Shown here piece by piece: positions 46,815-55,435 of a stretch of DNA of 64,000 bases. Within the stretch, counting starts at the first letter, position 1; every line of letters begins with the position of its first letter. A model generated the notes under the pieces. The model had not been told where the DNA came from and searched no databases. It saw only the letters and a program-made list of their open reading frames with translations. Origin of the DNA: Bradyrhizobium tropiciagri (GTDB taxonomy: Bacteria; Pseudomonadota; Alphaproteobacteria; Rhizobiales; Xanthobacteraceae); assembly GCF_018130545.1 (NCBI RefSeq), contig NZ_JAFCKF010000006.1, forward strand, positions 372,001 through 436,000, read 5' to 3'. Both the position numbers and the translations under genes were made by a program.

Positions 46815-47606
46815 GTGACTGAGCGTGTGACGCTGATAACCGGGGCATCGGCGGGCATAGGCACCGAACTGGCGCGCGTGTTTGCATCGAATGGTCATCG
46901 CGTGGCGCTGGTGGCACGGCGCGCCGATCGCCTGAAAGCGCTCGCCGACGAGCTCGGGGCCAAGGCAGGCGCGGCGGGCGGCGCGACACCGATCGTGATT
47001 CCCTGCGACCTCCAGCAGACTGATGCGGGCGACAAGATCGCCGAGGCCCTGACCGCGGCCGGGGTCGAGGTCGAATATCTCGTCAACAATGCCGGTTTCG
47101 GCCTGTTCGGCCTCGCCATCGAGCGCGACCGTGCCGAACAGCTCAACGTGATCAACGTCAACATCCGCGCATTGACCGATTTGACGCTGCGCTTTGCCGA
47201 TCAGCTGATCCGCAACCGCGGCGGCATCCTCAATCTCGGCTCGATCGCCGGATTCCTGCCGGGTCCCGGCATGGCCGTGTACTACGCCAGCAAGGCCTAT
47301 GTGCTCTCGTTCTCCGAGGCGCTGCGCTGTGAGCTGGCGCCGAAGGGTGTGCGCGTCACCGTGGTTTGTCCGGGTCCCGTGCCGTCCGAATTCCAGGATC
47401 GCGCCGGCTTTGCCCCCGGATTCGATTCGGCGATCCTCGACGTCGCGCCGGCGGAGGTCGCCCGCCAGGCCTATCGCGGCCTGATGGCCAACAAGCGCGC
47501 CGTGCTGCCCGGCGCCTTCATCAAGCTGGTGCCGTTCCTGCTCCGGCTGTTTCCGCGCTCCTTCATCCTGACCGCGGTCGGTGGTTTCCAGCTCCGCAAG
47601 CGCTAA
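46815..47606 (+). CDS. Short-chain dehydrogenase/reductase, DltE-like
   Basis: 263 residues. VTLITGASAGIGTELARVFA is the cofactor motif, VEYLVNNAGFGLFG follows strand 4, and NLGSIAGFLPGPGMAVYYASKAYVL contains the catalytic Ser, Tyr and Lys. The C-terminus FIKLVPFLLRLFPRSFILTAV is amphipathic or hydrophobic and may touch the membrane. I chose the GTG at 46815; a TTG at 46809 is also possible and the frame is open to 46740. The substrate is unknown. Confidence 0.85.
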   Translation: MTERVTLITGASAGIGTELARVFASNGHRVALVARRADRLKALADELGAKAGAAGGATPIVIPCDLQQTDAGDKIAEALTAAGVEVEYLVNNAGFGLFGLAIERDRAEQLNVINVNIRALTDLTLRFADQLIRNRGGILNLGSIAGFLPGPGMAVYYASKAYVLSFSEALRCELAPKGVRVTVVCPGPVPSEFQDRAGFAPGFDSAILDVAPAEVARQAYRGLMANKRAVLPGAFIKLVPFLLRLFPRSFILTAVGGFQLRKR

Positions 47607-47757
47607 GCGCTCCTTCATCGCCGTTAAGGCTGTTTCTGGCCCGCGATTTGCTTCGCCTGGGTGTGCGCAAACTCACACGATGTTAACGACCACTTAGCTA
47701 TGATCGCGCCTTACGTGCCGAAACTTTTGGCAGAGGCCAAACCTTCAAGCAGAGGCA

Positions 47758-48561
47758 ATGTCGTTCCGGTCTGACCAAACCCGTGTCGTGGTGCCCTTCG
47801 CGAGCCGAAGGCCGGCCGTGGTCACGCCGGTAGATCGGACCCCGCTGCGGCCGGTGCTGATCGTGCTGCATCAGGAGACATCGACCCCCGGCCGGATCGG
47901 CAACGCGCTGCGTGCGATGGGTTACCCCCTCGACATCCGCCGTCCACGCTTCGGCGACGAGCTGCCCGACACGCTCGAGGCGCATGCCGGCGCGGTGATC
48001 TTCGGCGGCCCGATGAGCGCCAACGATCCCGACGATTATGTCCGGCGCGAGATCGACTGGATCGCAATCCCCTTGCGTGAGCAGCGCCCGTTCCTCGGCA
48101 TCTGTCTTGGCGCGCAGATGCTGGCGCGGCAACTCGGCGCCAAGGTTGCACCGCATCCGCAAGGCCGGGTCGAGGTCGGCTACTATCCGGTCAGGCCGAC
48201 GGCAGCGGGTCGCGCGCTATGCCCGGACTGGCCGGCGCGCGTCTATCACTGGCATGGCGAGGGATTTCAACTGCCCGCCGGCGCTGACCTGCTCGCAGCG
48301 GGCGATGATTTTCCGGTGCAGGCGTTCCAGTTCGGCAACGCGTTCGGCCTGCAATTCCATCCCGACGTCACCTACGCGATGATGCATCGCTGGACCGCGC
48401 GCGGTTGCGCGCGGATGGATTCGCCGGGCGCGCAGCCGCGTCATCAGCACTTCGCGGAGCGCGCCGTGCACGATGCCGCCGAGCGCGCGTGGCTGACGCA
48501 TTTCATCGATGGCTGGACCGCGCGCGTGCCGCAGCCGATGATGCTGCAGGCCGCGGAATAG
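47758..48561 (+). CDS. Class I glutamine amidotransferase-like protein
   Basis: 267 residues. The GATase-1 core has FGGPMSANDPD, the nucleophile elbow FLGICLGAQMLA with the catalytic cysteine, and QFHPDV with the catalytic histidine. The N-terminal 25 residues are basic and atypical. Stand-alone GATases of this kind (GMP-synthase-like) act on glutamine or gamma-glutamyl compounds or supply ammonia to a partner; no obvious partner is adjacent. GCAGAGGCA precedes the ATG. Confidence 0.88.
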   Translation: MSFRSDQTRVVVPFASRRPAVVTPVDRTPLRPVLIVLHQETSTPGRIGNALRAMGYPLDIRRPRFGDELPDTLEAHAGAVIFGGPMSANDPDDYVRREIDWIAIPLREQRPFLGICLGAQMLARQLGAKVAPHPQGRVEVGYYPVRPTAAGRALCPDWPARVYHWHGEGFQLPAGADLLAAGDDFPVQAFQFGNAFGLQFHPDVTYAMMHRWTARGCARMDSPGAQPRHQHFAERAVHDAAERAWLTHFIDGWTARVPQPMMLQAAE

Positions 48562-48675
48562 CCGCGCGGCGGAATTTCACGCCGCCTTTTCATTCTGATG
48601 GATGTGCTACTCTCGGCTGCCGCGCGGGCCGTATCGCCACGCGTATCAATAACAACAAGGCACAGGGAGATCGCC

Positions 48676-49485
48676 GTGAGCTATCAACATATCCTCTATG
48701 AGGTCAGCGACCGGATCGCGACCATCACGCTCAATCGTCCCGACCGCATGAATGCCTGGACCGCGATCATGGAGCGCGACGTGCGCCACGCGATGGAGGC
48801 GGCAGCAAACGACGACGATGTTCGCGTCATTATCTTGACCGGCGCGGGCCGCGGCTTCTGCGCCGGCGCCGACATGGAGGCGTTGCAGGGCATCGATCCC
48901 AACGAGGTCCGGCGCGGCGAAAGCATTCCGTTCGACATGAACCGCCGTGCCGACTGGCAGACGCGCTACGCCTATTACCCCGCGATCAAGAAGCCGGTGA
49001 TCGCGATGCTCAACGGCGCCACCGCCGGCATCGGCCTGGTCCACGCGCTGTATTGCGATCTGCGCTTCGCGGCCGACAGTGCGGTGTTCACCACCGCCTT
49101 TGCGCGGCGCGGGCTGATCGCCGAGCATGGCATCAGCTGGATGCTGCCGCGCATTGTCGGCCACGCCAATGCGCTCGATCTGTTGATGTCGGCGCGGCGC
49201 GTCTCCGCCGCGGAGGCGCTGCGCATCGGCCTCGTCAACCGGCTCTCATCGCCGGACAAGCTGCGCGAGGAAACCTACGCCTATGCCCGCGACCTCGCCG
49301 ATTTCGTCTCGCCGAGCGCGATCGCTGTCATCAAGCGCCAGGTCTACGACGTGCCATTCCAGACGCTGGCCGAAGCCACCATCGACGCCAATCGCGAGAT
49401 GCAGATCGCGCTCAAGGGCAATGATTTCCGGGAAGGCGTCGCGAGCTTCGTGGAGAAGCGGCCGCCGAGGTTTACCGGGACGTGA
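48676..49485 (+). CDS. Enoyl-CoA hydratase/isomerase family protein
   Basis: 269 residues. The crotonase fold shows IATITLNRPDRMNAW, the oxyanion segment ILTGAGRGFCAGADMEAL, and AMLNGATAGIGLVHALYCDLRFA. RGLIAEHGISWMLPRIVGHANALDLLMSARR carries the acidic residue used for hydration in many homologs. The GTG at 48676 follows AGGGAGA and gives the family-typical N-terminus. It probably acts in fatty acid or aromatic degradation. No thiolase or acyl-CoA dehydrogenase gene is near. Confidence 0.92.
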   Translation: MSYQHILYEVSDRIATITLNRPDRMNAWTAIMERDVRHAMEAAANDDDVRVIILTGAGRGFCAGADMEALQGIDPNEVRRGESIPFDMNRRADWQTRYAYYPAIKKPVIAMLNGATAGIGLVHALYCDLRFAADSAVFTTAFARRGLIAEHGISWMLPRIVGHANALDLLMSARRVSAAEALRIGLVNRLSSPDKLREETYAYARDLADFVSPSAIAVIKRQVYDVPFQTLAEATIDANREMQIALKGNDFREGVASFVEKRPPRFTGT

Positions 49486-49531
49486 GGGGGATTGGGTCGG
49501 GGTTTGCTGATCCGGTCCGTCTTCGCCCGTT

Positions 49532-49607
49532 GGGCTACGCCGGACACCACGCTTCGCCCTTCAGGCTCCTGCGTGGCTGCGCCACGCGTAGCCCGAAGGG
49601 CGGAGCG

Positions 49608-49610
<3 letters not shown>
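49532..49610. repeat. Palindromic element abutting tRNA-Ala
   Basis: GGGCTACGC with its inverted GCGTAGCCC, and CCACGCTTCGCCCTTC with its inverted GAAGGGCGGAGCGTGG, form interlocking arms. The right end overlaps the bases encoding the tRNA 3' CCA (49608-49610). Downstream of the tRNA on its own strand, it could fold as the transcript's 3' hairpin. Confidence 0.75.
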
Positions 49611-49683
<73 letters not shown>

Positions 49684-49833
49684 ATCGCGACCGGGTGTTG
49701 CTGAGTGTCCCGGCCGTCAGTCGGGCGCCATTTACAGTCCCGCCCAAGGCCAAGTCAAGAACGGTGAAACAGCGGTTTTCGGCCTTTTCCGTCCGGAACT
49801 TCCCTTGTTTGCGGGGGGATGAACCGATATTTA

Positions 49834-49903
49834 GAGCATGATCCGGACCCGGCGGGCCGCGTTAGCGAGAAGTGCGTAGCGGTTTTCCGATAAGATCCTG
49901 CTC
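49834..49903. repeat. Expanded GAGCATGATC-type repeat
   Basis: GAGCATGATCCGGACCCGGC and the inverted GGTTTTCCGATAAGATCCTGCTC bracket a 70-base element, longer than the other copies. It lies 78 bases before the yggT gene. The remainder of the gap 49684-49981 shows no gene. Confidence 0.7.
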
Positions 49904-49981
49904 AAACAAGAAGCGCGCTGGCGGTTCAAGTCCGGTTTCGTTGCGCTTTACCTGGTCGTCCCACCCGCGAGCCCCCATCAT

Positions 49982-50272
49982 ATGCGCGCTGTTCTCGACA
50001 TCGTTATCATCGTCCTCGACCTCTACGTCTGGCTCCTGATCGCCTCCGCCATCCTGTCCTGGCTGGTTGCCTTCAATGTGGTCAATACGCGCAACCAGTT
50101 CGTCTCTGCGGTGGCCGAGTTCCTCTACCGGATCACCGAGCCGGTGCTGCGGCCGATTCGCAACGTGATGCCGAATCTGGGCGGGCTCGATATCTCGCCG
50201 ATCATCGTGATCCTGATCATCATGTTCCTCCAGCGGGTGATCGCCTATTACATCTATCCCAACGTGATCTGA
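49982..50272 (+). CDS. YggT family membrane protein
   Basis: A 96-residue integral membrane protein with two hydrophobic hairpins: VLDIVIIVLDLYVWLLIASAILSWL (about 4-28) and SPIIVILIIMFLQRVI (about 72-87). The signature FLYRITEPVLRPIRNVMP is between them. YggT proteins are linked to cell division, shape or osmotic tolerance. It starts the yggT - DUF167 - folD operon; 23 bases separate it from the next gene. Confidence 0.93.
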   Translation: MRAVLDIVIIVLDLYVWLLIASAILSWLVAFNVVNTRNQFVSAVAEFLYRITEPVLRPIRNVMPNLGGLDISPIIVILIIMFLQRVIAYYIYPNVI

Positions 50273-50295
50273 TCCGTGGCGATGGACCGCTGCTG

Positions 50296-50631
50296 ATGGA
50301 TCCTTGGCGCTATTCCACCGAGGGCATCAGCATCGCGTTGCGCGTGACGCCGCGCGGCGGCCGCGACGGCATCGATGGGATCGAGACGCTGGCCAACGGC
50401 CGCTCGGTGGTGAAGGTGCGAGTCCGTGCCATTGCCGAGGGCGGTGAGGCCAACCGGGCGGTGACCGAGTTATTGGCCAAGGCGCTCGGCGTGCCCAAGG
50501 CCAGGGTGAAGCTGCTGTCGGGTGCGACCTCGCGGCTGAAACAATTGGCGGTCGACGGCGATCCGCGGCAGCTTGGCGACACCTTGAAGAAGTTGACTGC
50601 GACCGGGCCGAACCAAGACACGAAGGACTGA
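50296..50631 (+). CDS. DUF167 (YggU) family protein
   Basis: A 111-residue small alpha/beta protein. [33 protein letters not shown] and [23 protein letters not shown] are diagnostic for DUF167/YggU. Its molecular role is unknown. It lies between yggT and folD; the folD ATG begins one base after its stop, so translation is probably coupled. Confidence 0.92.
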   Translation: MDPWRYSTEGISIALRVTPRGGRDGIDGIETLANGRSVVKVRVRAIAEGGEANRAVTELLAKALGVPKARVKLLSGATSRLKQLAVDGDPRQLGDTLKKLTATGPNQDTKD

Positions 50632-50632
50632 C

Positions 50633-51517
50633 ATGACTGCCCGCATCATCGACGGAAAAGCCATCGCCGCCGAGCTTCGCACCCGCGTCGCCGACGAGGT
50701 CGCCCGCGTCAAGCGCGACCATGCGCTCACGCCGGGCCTCGCCGTCGTGCTGGTCGGCCACGATCCCGCGAGCGAGGTCTATGTTCGCAGCAAGCACACC
50801 CAGACCAAGGCCGCCGGCATGGCCTCGTTCGAGCACAAGCTGCCGGAGGACGTGTCGCAGGCCGATCTGCTGGCGCTGATCGCGCGGCTCAACCGCGATC
50901 CGCTGGTGCACGGCATCCTGGTGCAACTGCCGCTGCCGAAATCGCTGCACACCGAGACCATCATCAATGCGATCGACCCGGCCAAGGATGTCGACGGTCT
51001 GCATCCGAACAATGCCGGCCGGCTCGCCGGCGGCCTCGCGGCGCTGTCGCCCTGCACGCCGCTCGGCTGCATCATCCTGACCAAGAGCGTGCACGCCTCG
51101 CTCGAGGGCATGAACGCGATCGTGATCGGCCGCTCCAATCTGGTCGGCCGTCCGCTGGTGCAATTGCTGTTGAACGAGAACGCCACCGTGACGATCGCGC
51201 ATTCGCGCTCGCGCGATCTGCCAAAAATCTGCGCCCAAGCCGATCTGGTCTATGCCGCGGTCGGCCGTCCCGAGATGGTGCGTGGCGACTGGCTGAAGCC
51301 GGGCGCGACGGTGATCGATGTCGGCATCAACCGGATTCCGGTGCCCGGCGGCAAGCCGAAGCTGGTCGGCGACGTCGCATTCCAGGAAGCGCTTGGCGTC
51401 GCCGGCGCCATCACGCCGGTGCCCGGCGGGGTCGGGCAGATGACGGTGGCGTGCCTCTTGGTCAACACGCTGCGCGCGGCCTGCGCGATTCACGGCCTGC
51501 CGGCGCCGGCGGTGTGA
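50633..51517 (+). CDS. folD: Methylenetetrahydrofolate dehydrogenase/cyclohydrolase
   Basis: A 294-residue bifunctional enzyme of one-carbon metabolism. The active-site helix [15 protein letters not shown] carries the tyrosine and lysine, [12 protein letters not shown] is the first signature, [13 protein letters not shown] the second, and [18 protein letters not shown] binds the cofactor. The ending [19 protein letters not shown] is typical. Third gene of its operon; a GC hairpin follows at 51522. Confidence 0.97.
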   Translation: MTARIIDGKAIAAELRTRVADEVARVKRDHALTPGLAVVLVGHDPASEVYVRSKHTQTKAAGMASFEHKLPEDVSQADLLALIARLNRDPLVHGILVQLPLPKSLHTETIINAIDPAKDVDGLHPNNAGRLAGGLAALSPCTPLGCIILTKSVHASLEGMNAIVIGRSNLVGRPLVQLLLNENATVTIAHSRSRDLPKICAQADLVYAAVGRPEMVRGDWLKPGATVIDVGINRIPVPGGKPKLVGDVAFQEALGVAGAITPVPGGVGQMTVACLLVNTLRAACAIHGLPAPAV

Positions 51518-51521
51518 ACTG

Positions 51522-51552
51522 CTCCCTCCCCCCGCAAGAGTGGGGCGAGGGA
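51522..51552. terminator. GC-rich hairpin between convergent folD and ppa
   Basis: CTCCCTCCCCCC-GCAAGAG-TGGGGCGAGGGAG forms an imperfect stem just past the folD stop and 17 bases from the ppa stop. Its arms resemble the CTCCCTCTCCCC repeat family at 10487 and 61921, so it may be a reduced copy used as a terminator. Confidence 0.65.
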
Positions 51553-51568
51553 GTCTTGGCAGCGAGTC

Positions 51569-52099
51569 CTACTTCTTCTTCGCGCGCTCGATGCCTTCGA
51601 GGATCAGCTTACGGGCTTCCTCGGCGTCGCCCCAGCGCAGCACCTTCACCCACTTGCCCTTCTCGAGATCCTTGTAGTGCTCGAAGAAGTGCTGGATCTG
51701 CTGCAGCGTGATGTCGGGCAGGTCGCTATAGTTATGCACCTTGTCGTAGCGCTGGGTCAGCTTCGACGATGGCACCGCGATGATCTTCTCGTCACCGCCG
51801 GCCTCGTCCTCCATCAAGAGCACGCCGACCACGCGGACGCTCATTACGGCGCCCGGCACGATCGCGCGGGTGTTGACGATCAGCACGTCGCAGGGATCGC
51901 CGTCGCCCGACAGCGTGTGCGGGATGAAGCCGTAATTGCCGGGATAGCGCATCGGCGTGTAGAGGAAGCGGTCCACCACGAGCGTGCCGGCCTCCTTGTC
52001 CATCTCGTACTTGATGGGCTCGCCGCCGACGGCAACCTCGATGATGACGTTGACGTCGTGGGGCGGATTTTTTCCGATCGATATGGCGTCGATACGCAT
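51569..52099 (-). CDS. ppa: Inorganic pyrophosphatase (family I)
   Basis: A 176-residue cytosolic hexameric-type enzyme hydrolysing pyrophosphate. [46 protein letters not shown] (with the metal-binding DGDPCD aspartates), [15 protein letters not shown] and [17 protein letters not shown] are all present. Length is normal. It is convergent with folD. Confidence 0.97.
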   Translation of the reverse strand: MRIDAISIGKNPPHDVNVIIEVAVGGEPIKYEMDKEAGTLVVDRFLYTPMRYPGNYGFIPHTLSGDGDPCDVLIVNTRAIVPGAVMSVRVVGVLLMEDEAGGDEKIIAVPSSKLTQRYDKVHNYSDLPDITLQQIQHFFEHYKDLEKGKWVKVLRWGDAEEARKLILEGIERAKKK

Positions 52100-52264
52100 G
52101 GATTGCTCCGCGTGGCCTTTGGAAGTTGAGAAACGATGTGATTTTTTGTTGGCGCTGCCGGGCCGCGAACAACATCAGGCCCGGCCTTGGGAGCCGGGCT
52201 GGCCGTCGCGCGCAAACGCTCAGGCTGGTTTAGCCTTGCTGCAGCTGCGAGAGAAGCAGGATTT

Positions 52265-52774
52265 TCAGTTCGCCCAGGCGAAAGCGACCTTGTCGAGCGA
52301 CTTGGGTCCGAACCGCTCCGAGGAGCGCGCCACCATCCGGCCGCCCAGCGCACGGTAGAACTCGGTCGCCGGCTCGTTATCCGAGAGCGCCCAGATCACC
52401 ATGCTCTTGAGGCCGCTTTGCAGCAGGTCGCGGCGGGCGGAGGCAAACAGGCGGCGGCCGAAGCCGAGGCCCTGGAATTCCGGCCGCAGATAGAGCTCGT
52501 AGATCTCGCCTTCGAAATGCAGGCTGCGGGCGCGGTTGCGGCCGTAGTTGGCGTAGCCCGCGATGCGGTCGCCGAACACCAGCACGCTGACGCGGCTGCC
52601 CTTGCGGATGGCGCTATCCCACCACTGCGGGCCGCGGCGATTGATCAGCTTTTCGAGTTCGGCGCCGGGGATGATTCCCTGATACGCCGAGCGCCAGGCT
52701 TCGTCATGGGTAGACGCCACCGCAGCCGCGTCTGCAGCTTTGGCCGGCCGGACCTCGATTAGCGTTGTGCTCAT
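52265..52774 (-). CDS. GNAT family N-acetyltransferase
   Basis: A 169-residue acetyl-CoA-dependent transferase. The acetyl-CoA loop is ELYLRPEFQGLGFGRRLFASARRDL (R/Q-x-x-G-x-G form), and VIWALSDNEPATEFYRALGGRMV is the usual C-terminal strand-helix. HDEAWRSAYQGIIP near the N-terminus is common in this subgroup. The ATG at 52774 fits the family N-terminus; another ATG at 52786 is possible. The substrate is unknown. Confidence 0.88.
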   Translation of the reverse strand: MSTTLIEVRPAKAADAAAVASTHDEAWRSAYQGIIPGAELEKLINRRGPQWWDSAIRKGSRVSVLVFGDRIAGYANYGRNRARSLHFEGEIYELYLRPEFQGLGFGRRLFASARRDLLQSGLKSMVIWALSDNEPATEFYRALGGRMVARSSERFGPKSLDKVAFAWAN

Positions 52775-53135
52775 GCATCCAATCAAAGCAAGTCAGCGGG
52801 CCGCCTTCAAGGTCCATCGTTAATTATCGGTTAAGCTGTGGATTTTTTGCATCAGTGTCATGAAAACTTGTTCCGAAAGAGGACACTTGCCGGGTTCAAG
52901 CGACCAAACGCTGGTCCGGCCCTGTGCAAAGCGTGAATCGCGCGCGCAGTACGACACTGCCGTCGTTTGGAAAATGCTCTTTCGGGGCTGATTCGCCGGG
53001 AGAATTTGGCGTGCGATCCAGACGCGATGTGGGTACTCCGGGTGCGCCGCCGCAGTGGATTTTCGCGCGCGCGCGGCCTATGGCAGCAGCGGTATCTGTG
53101 CGTGCCGAAGCCGGCCCGATGGCGAGCGGACTGCG
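52775..53135. other. Intergenic region, no supported gene
   Basis: A 361-base divergent region. The left part (52810-52850) is AT-rich with TTAATTATCGGTTAA and probably holds the acetyltransferase promoter. The right part is GC-rich; frames through it have no domain and run in the wrong phase for the DUF2269 gene's family start. Confidence 0.45.
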
Positions 53136-53603
53136 ATGACGCTCTACTTCCTGATCAAATATCTGCATGTGCTCGGCGCCATCGTGATCCTCGGCACCGG
53201 GACCGGCATCGCCTTTTTCATGCTGGCGGCGCATCGCACGCAGGATGCGGCGTTCATCGCACGCACGGCGGCGACCGTCGTGATCGCGGACATGATCTTC
53301 ACGCTGAGCGCCGTGCTGCTGCAACCGGTCAGCGGCGGATTGTTGATGCTGCTGTCGGCAACCAGCGTCACCGAGCGCTGGCTGTTGGTGTCGCTCGCGC
53401 TCTATGCACTGGCCGGCGCGTTCTGGGTCCCCGTCATCTTCATGCAGATGGAGATGCGCGACCTCGCGCAGGCCGCTTTTGAAAAAGGTCTGCCGCTGCC
53501 GCCGCGCTACCATGCGCTGTTTCGCCGCTGGTTCCTGTTCGGGATTCCCGGCTTCGGCTCGGTGATGATCATCCTGTGGCTGATGATCGCGAAACCATTT
53601 TAG
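53136..53603 (+). CDS. DUF2269 family membrane protein
   Basis: A 155-residue protein with four hydrophobic helices: LIKYLHVLGAIVILGTGTGIAFFML (about 6-30), then about 44-66, 78-98 and 132-152. LHVLGA with the histidine, and GIAFFM, are DUF2269 features. The ATG at 53136 gives the family N-terminus. It lies 17 bases before the SDR/DoxX gene and is probably in its operon. Function unknown. Confidence 0.85.
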   Translation: MTLYFLIKYLHVLGAIVILGTGTGIAFFMLAAHRTQDAAFIARTAATVVIADMIFTLSAVLLQPVSGGLLMLLSATSVTERWLLVSLALYALAGAFWVPVIFMQMEMRDLAQAAFEKGLPLPPRYHALFRRWFLFGIPGFGSVMIILWLMIAKPF

Positions 53604-53620
53604 AGCATGATCCAGCCCTT

Positions 53621-54949
53621 ATGAGTGACGACGCATCACACAACATCCTCGTGCTCGGCGCGTCGGGCCTGATCGGGCGTTATCTCACCGACGATCTGAG
53701 GGCGCGCGGCTTTCACGTGATTGGGATCGCGCGGCATTTCACGCTTGCGCAAAAGATGAGCGCGGCCGATCTCGAGCTGCCTGTGATGTCGCTGAATGCA
53801 GCTGATCTGACGCAGCTGCTGCGTACGCATGAGGTCGATGTCGTCGTGAATTGCCTCGGCGTGCTGCAGGACGGTCCGGGCAGCGACACGCGCGCGGTAC
53901 ATCGCGATTTCGTGGCGCGGTTGCTCGAGGCAATCCGCGACAGCCATCGCGCGACCCGTCTCGTGCACATCTCGATACCCGGTGCCGCCAATGAGGACCG
54001 CACCGCCTTCAGCACCACCAAGCGCGAGGCCGAACGGCTGATCGCGGCATCAGGGGTCGCGCATGCGATCCTGCGCCCGGGTTTTGTGATCGCGCCGTCG
54101 GCCTATGGCGGCAGCGCCATGTTGCGCGCGCTGGCGGCGCTGCCGATCGAGTTGCCGGCCGACGAGGCGGCGACGCCGTTCCAGCCGGTCGCGGTCGAGG
54201 ACATCGCCGCCACCATCGCATGGCTTGCTTCGCGCGACGTCGGCGATGAAGCGGTGCGCTCGGTGACATGGGACCTGATGCAGCCGCAGCCGGTCTCGCT
54301 CGGCGGCGTCATCGCCCAGTTCCGCTGGTCGTTCGGCACGGCGAAACATTTCCGCATCGCGTCGCCGTCATTCCTGATCGATCTCGGTGCCCGCCTCGGC
54401 GATCTCGTAAGCCGGCTCGGCTGGATGCCGCCGCTGCGGACCACCGCGATTGCCGAACTGCGCCGCGGCGTCACCGGCGATCCCTCAGCCTGGATGCAAG
54501 TGACCGGCATCGTGCCGAGGACGATCGCGCAAGCGGTCGGCGCTCGCCCCGCGACCATTCAGGACAAATGGTTTGCGCGGCTGTTCCTGATCAAGGCGCT
54601 GATTTTCGCAAGCCTGGTGCTGTTCTGGGTTGCGTCCGGCTTCATTGCGCTGGTCGTCTCCTATGACGCCGCCGCCGGCATTTTGAGCGCGCATCATTTT
54701 CCGTCCGCACTGGTCGGACCGGTCACGGTGCTGACCAGCCTGATGGACATGAGCATCGGCGTGCTGATCGCGATCCGCCGCACCGCGGCGTTTGGCCTTG
54801 TTGCCGGGATCATTGCCTCGCTGGGCTACATGGCGGGATCGGCGATCCTGACGCCGGATCTCTGGATCGAGCCGCTCGGTGCGCTGGTGAAGACGGGGCC
54901 TGCGATCGTGCTGATGCTGGTCGCGCTGTTGATGTTGGATAATCGATAG
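53621..54949 (+). CDS. NAD(P)-binding SDR domain fused to DoxX-like membrane domain
   Basis: 442 residues. The N-terminal atypical SDR domain (about 1-290) has ILVLGASGLIGRYLTDDLRARG, VNCLGVLQDGPG, LVHISIPGA and the substrate-side ILRPGFVIAP. The C-terminal part (about 325-440) has four hydrophobic helices (FLIKALIFASLVLFWVASG, VLTSLMDMSIGVLIAI, AFGLVAGIIASLGYMAGS, AIVLMLVALLML) of DoxX type. This fusion is known in proteobacteria without a defined reaction. The DCC thiol-oxidoreductase gene follows 59 bases later. Confidence 0.85.
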   Translation: MSDDASHNILVLGASGLIGRYLTDDLRARGFHVIGIARHFTLAQKMSAADLELPVMSLNAADLTQLLRTHEVDVVVNCLGVLQDGPGSDTRAVHRDFVARLLEAIRDSHRATRLVHISIPGAANEDRTAFSTTKREAERLIAASGVAHAILRPGFVIAPSAYGGSAMLRALAALPIELPADEAATPFQPVAVEDIAATIAWLASRDVGDEAVRSVTWDLMQPQPVSLGGVIAQFRWSFGTAKHFRIASPSFLIDLGARLGDLVSRLGWMPPLRTTAIAELRRGVTGDPSAWMQVTGIVPRTIAQAVGARPATIQDKWFARLFLIKALIFASLVLFWVASGFIALVVSYDAAAGILSAHHFPSALVGPVTVLTSLMDMSIGVLIAIRRTAAFGLVAGIIASLGYMAGSAILTPDLWIEPLGALVKTGPAIVLMLVALLMLDNR

Positions 54950-55008
54950 CGTTTTCAAGCGAAGTGGGACCCGGTTCGCGTGAAGAAAGCGCGTCCAAAG
55001 GAATCAAG

Positions 55009-55416
55009 ATGAGCCTGTGGCCAGACGACGACGTGATCCTCTACGATGGCGTCTGCATCTTCTGCTCGCGCTGGGTCCGCTTCGTCGTCGCGCGCGACAC
55101 AGCGCGCCGCTTCCGCTTCACGCCGATCCAGTCCGCCTACGGCACGCGGCTGGCAAGAACCTTCGGCATCGACCCCGACGATCCCGACACCAATGCCGTC
55201 GTCCACGGCGGCATCGCCTGGATGAAGTCCGACGCCGCGCTGACGGTGCTGAGCCATCTCCCCGGCTGGAGCTGGACAAGCGCGCTGTTCGCGGTCCCGA
55301 AGCCGCTGCGCGACGCGGTCTACAGCCTCATCGCGCGCAACCGCTACAGGATCTTCGGGAAGTACGAGACGTGTTTCGTGCCGGACGCGGACATGCGGGC
55401 GAGGGTGCTGGAGTAG
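55009..55416 (+). CDS. DCC family thiol-disulfide oxidoreductase (DUF393)
   Basis: A 135-residue protein. VILYDGVCIFCSRWVRFV carries the D-G-x-C-x-x-C motif that names the DCC family, with both cysteines present. The rest (FTPIQSAYGTRLARTFG, HGGIAWMKSDAALTVL, IARNRYRIFGK) matches DUF393. It is predicted to exchange thiols and disulfides; with the two upstream membrane-linked genes it may serve an envelope redox task. AAAGGA precedes the ATG at 55009. Confidence 0.9.
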   Translation: MSLWPDDDVILYDGVCIFCSRWVRFVVARDTARRFRFTPIQSAYGTRLARTFGIDPDDPDTNAVVHGGIAWMKSDAALTVLSHLPGWSWTSALFAVPKPLRDAVYSLIARNRYRIFGKYETCFVPDADMRARVLE

Positions 55417-55435
55417 GCTCGCAATGACGGCCTGA

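Noticed and set aside
52896-53513. A 205-codon minus-strand frame over the gap and the DUF2269 gene
   Set aside because: It overlaps a four-helix DUF2269 protein on the other strand and consists of Arg/His/Gln-rich shadow sequence.
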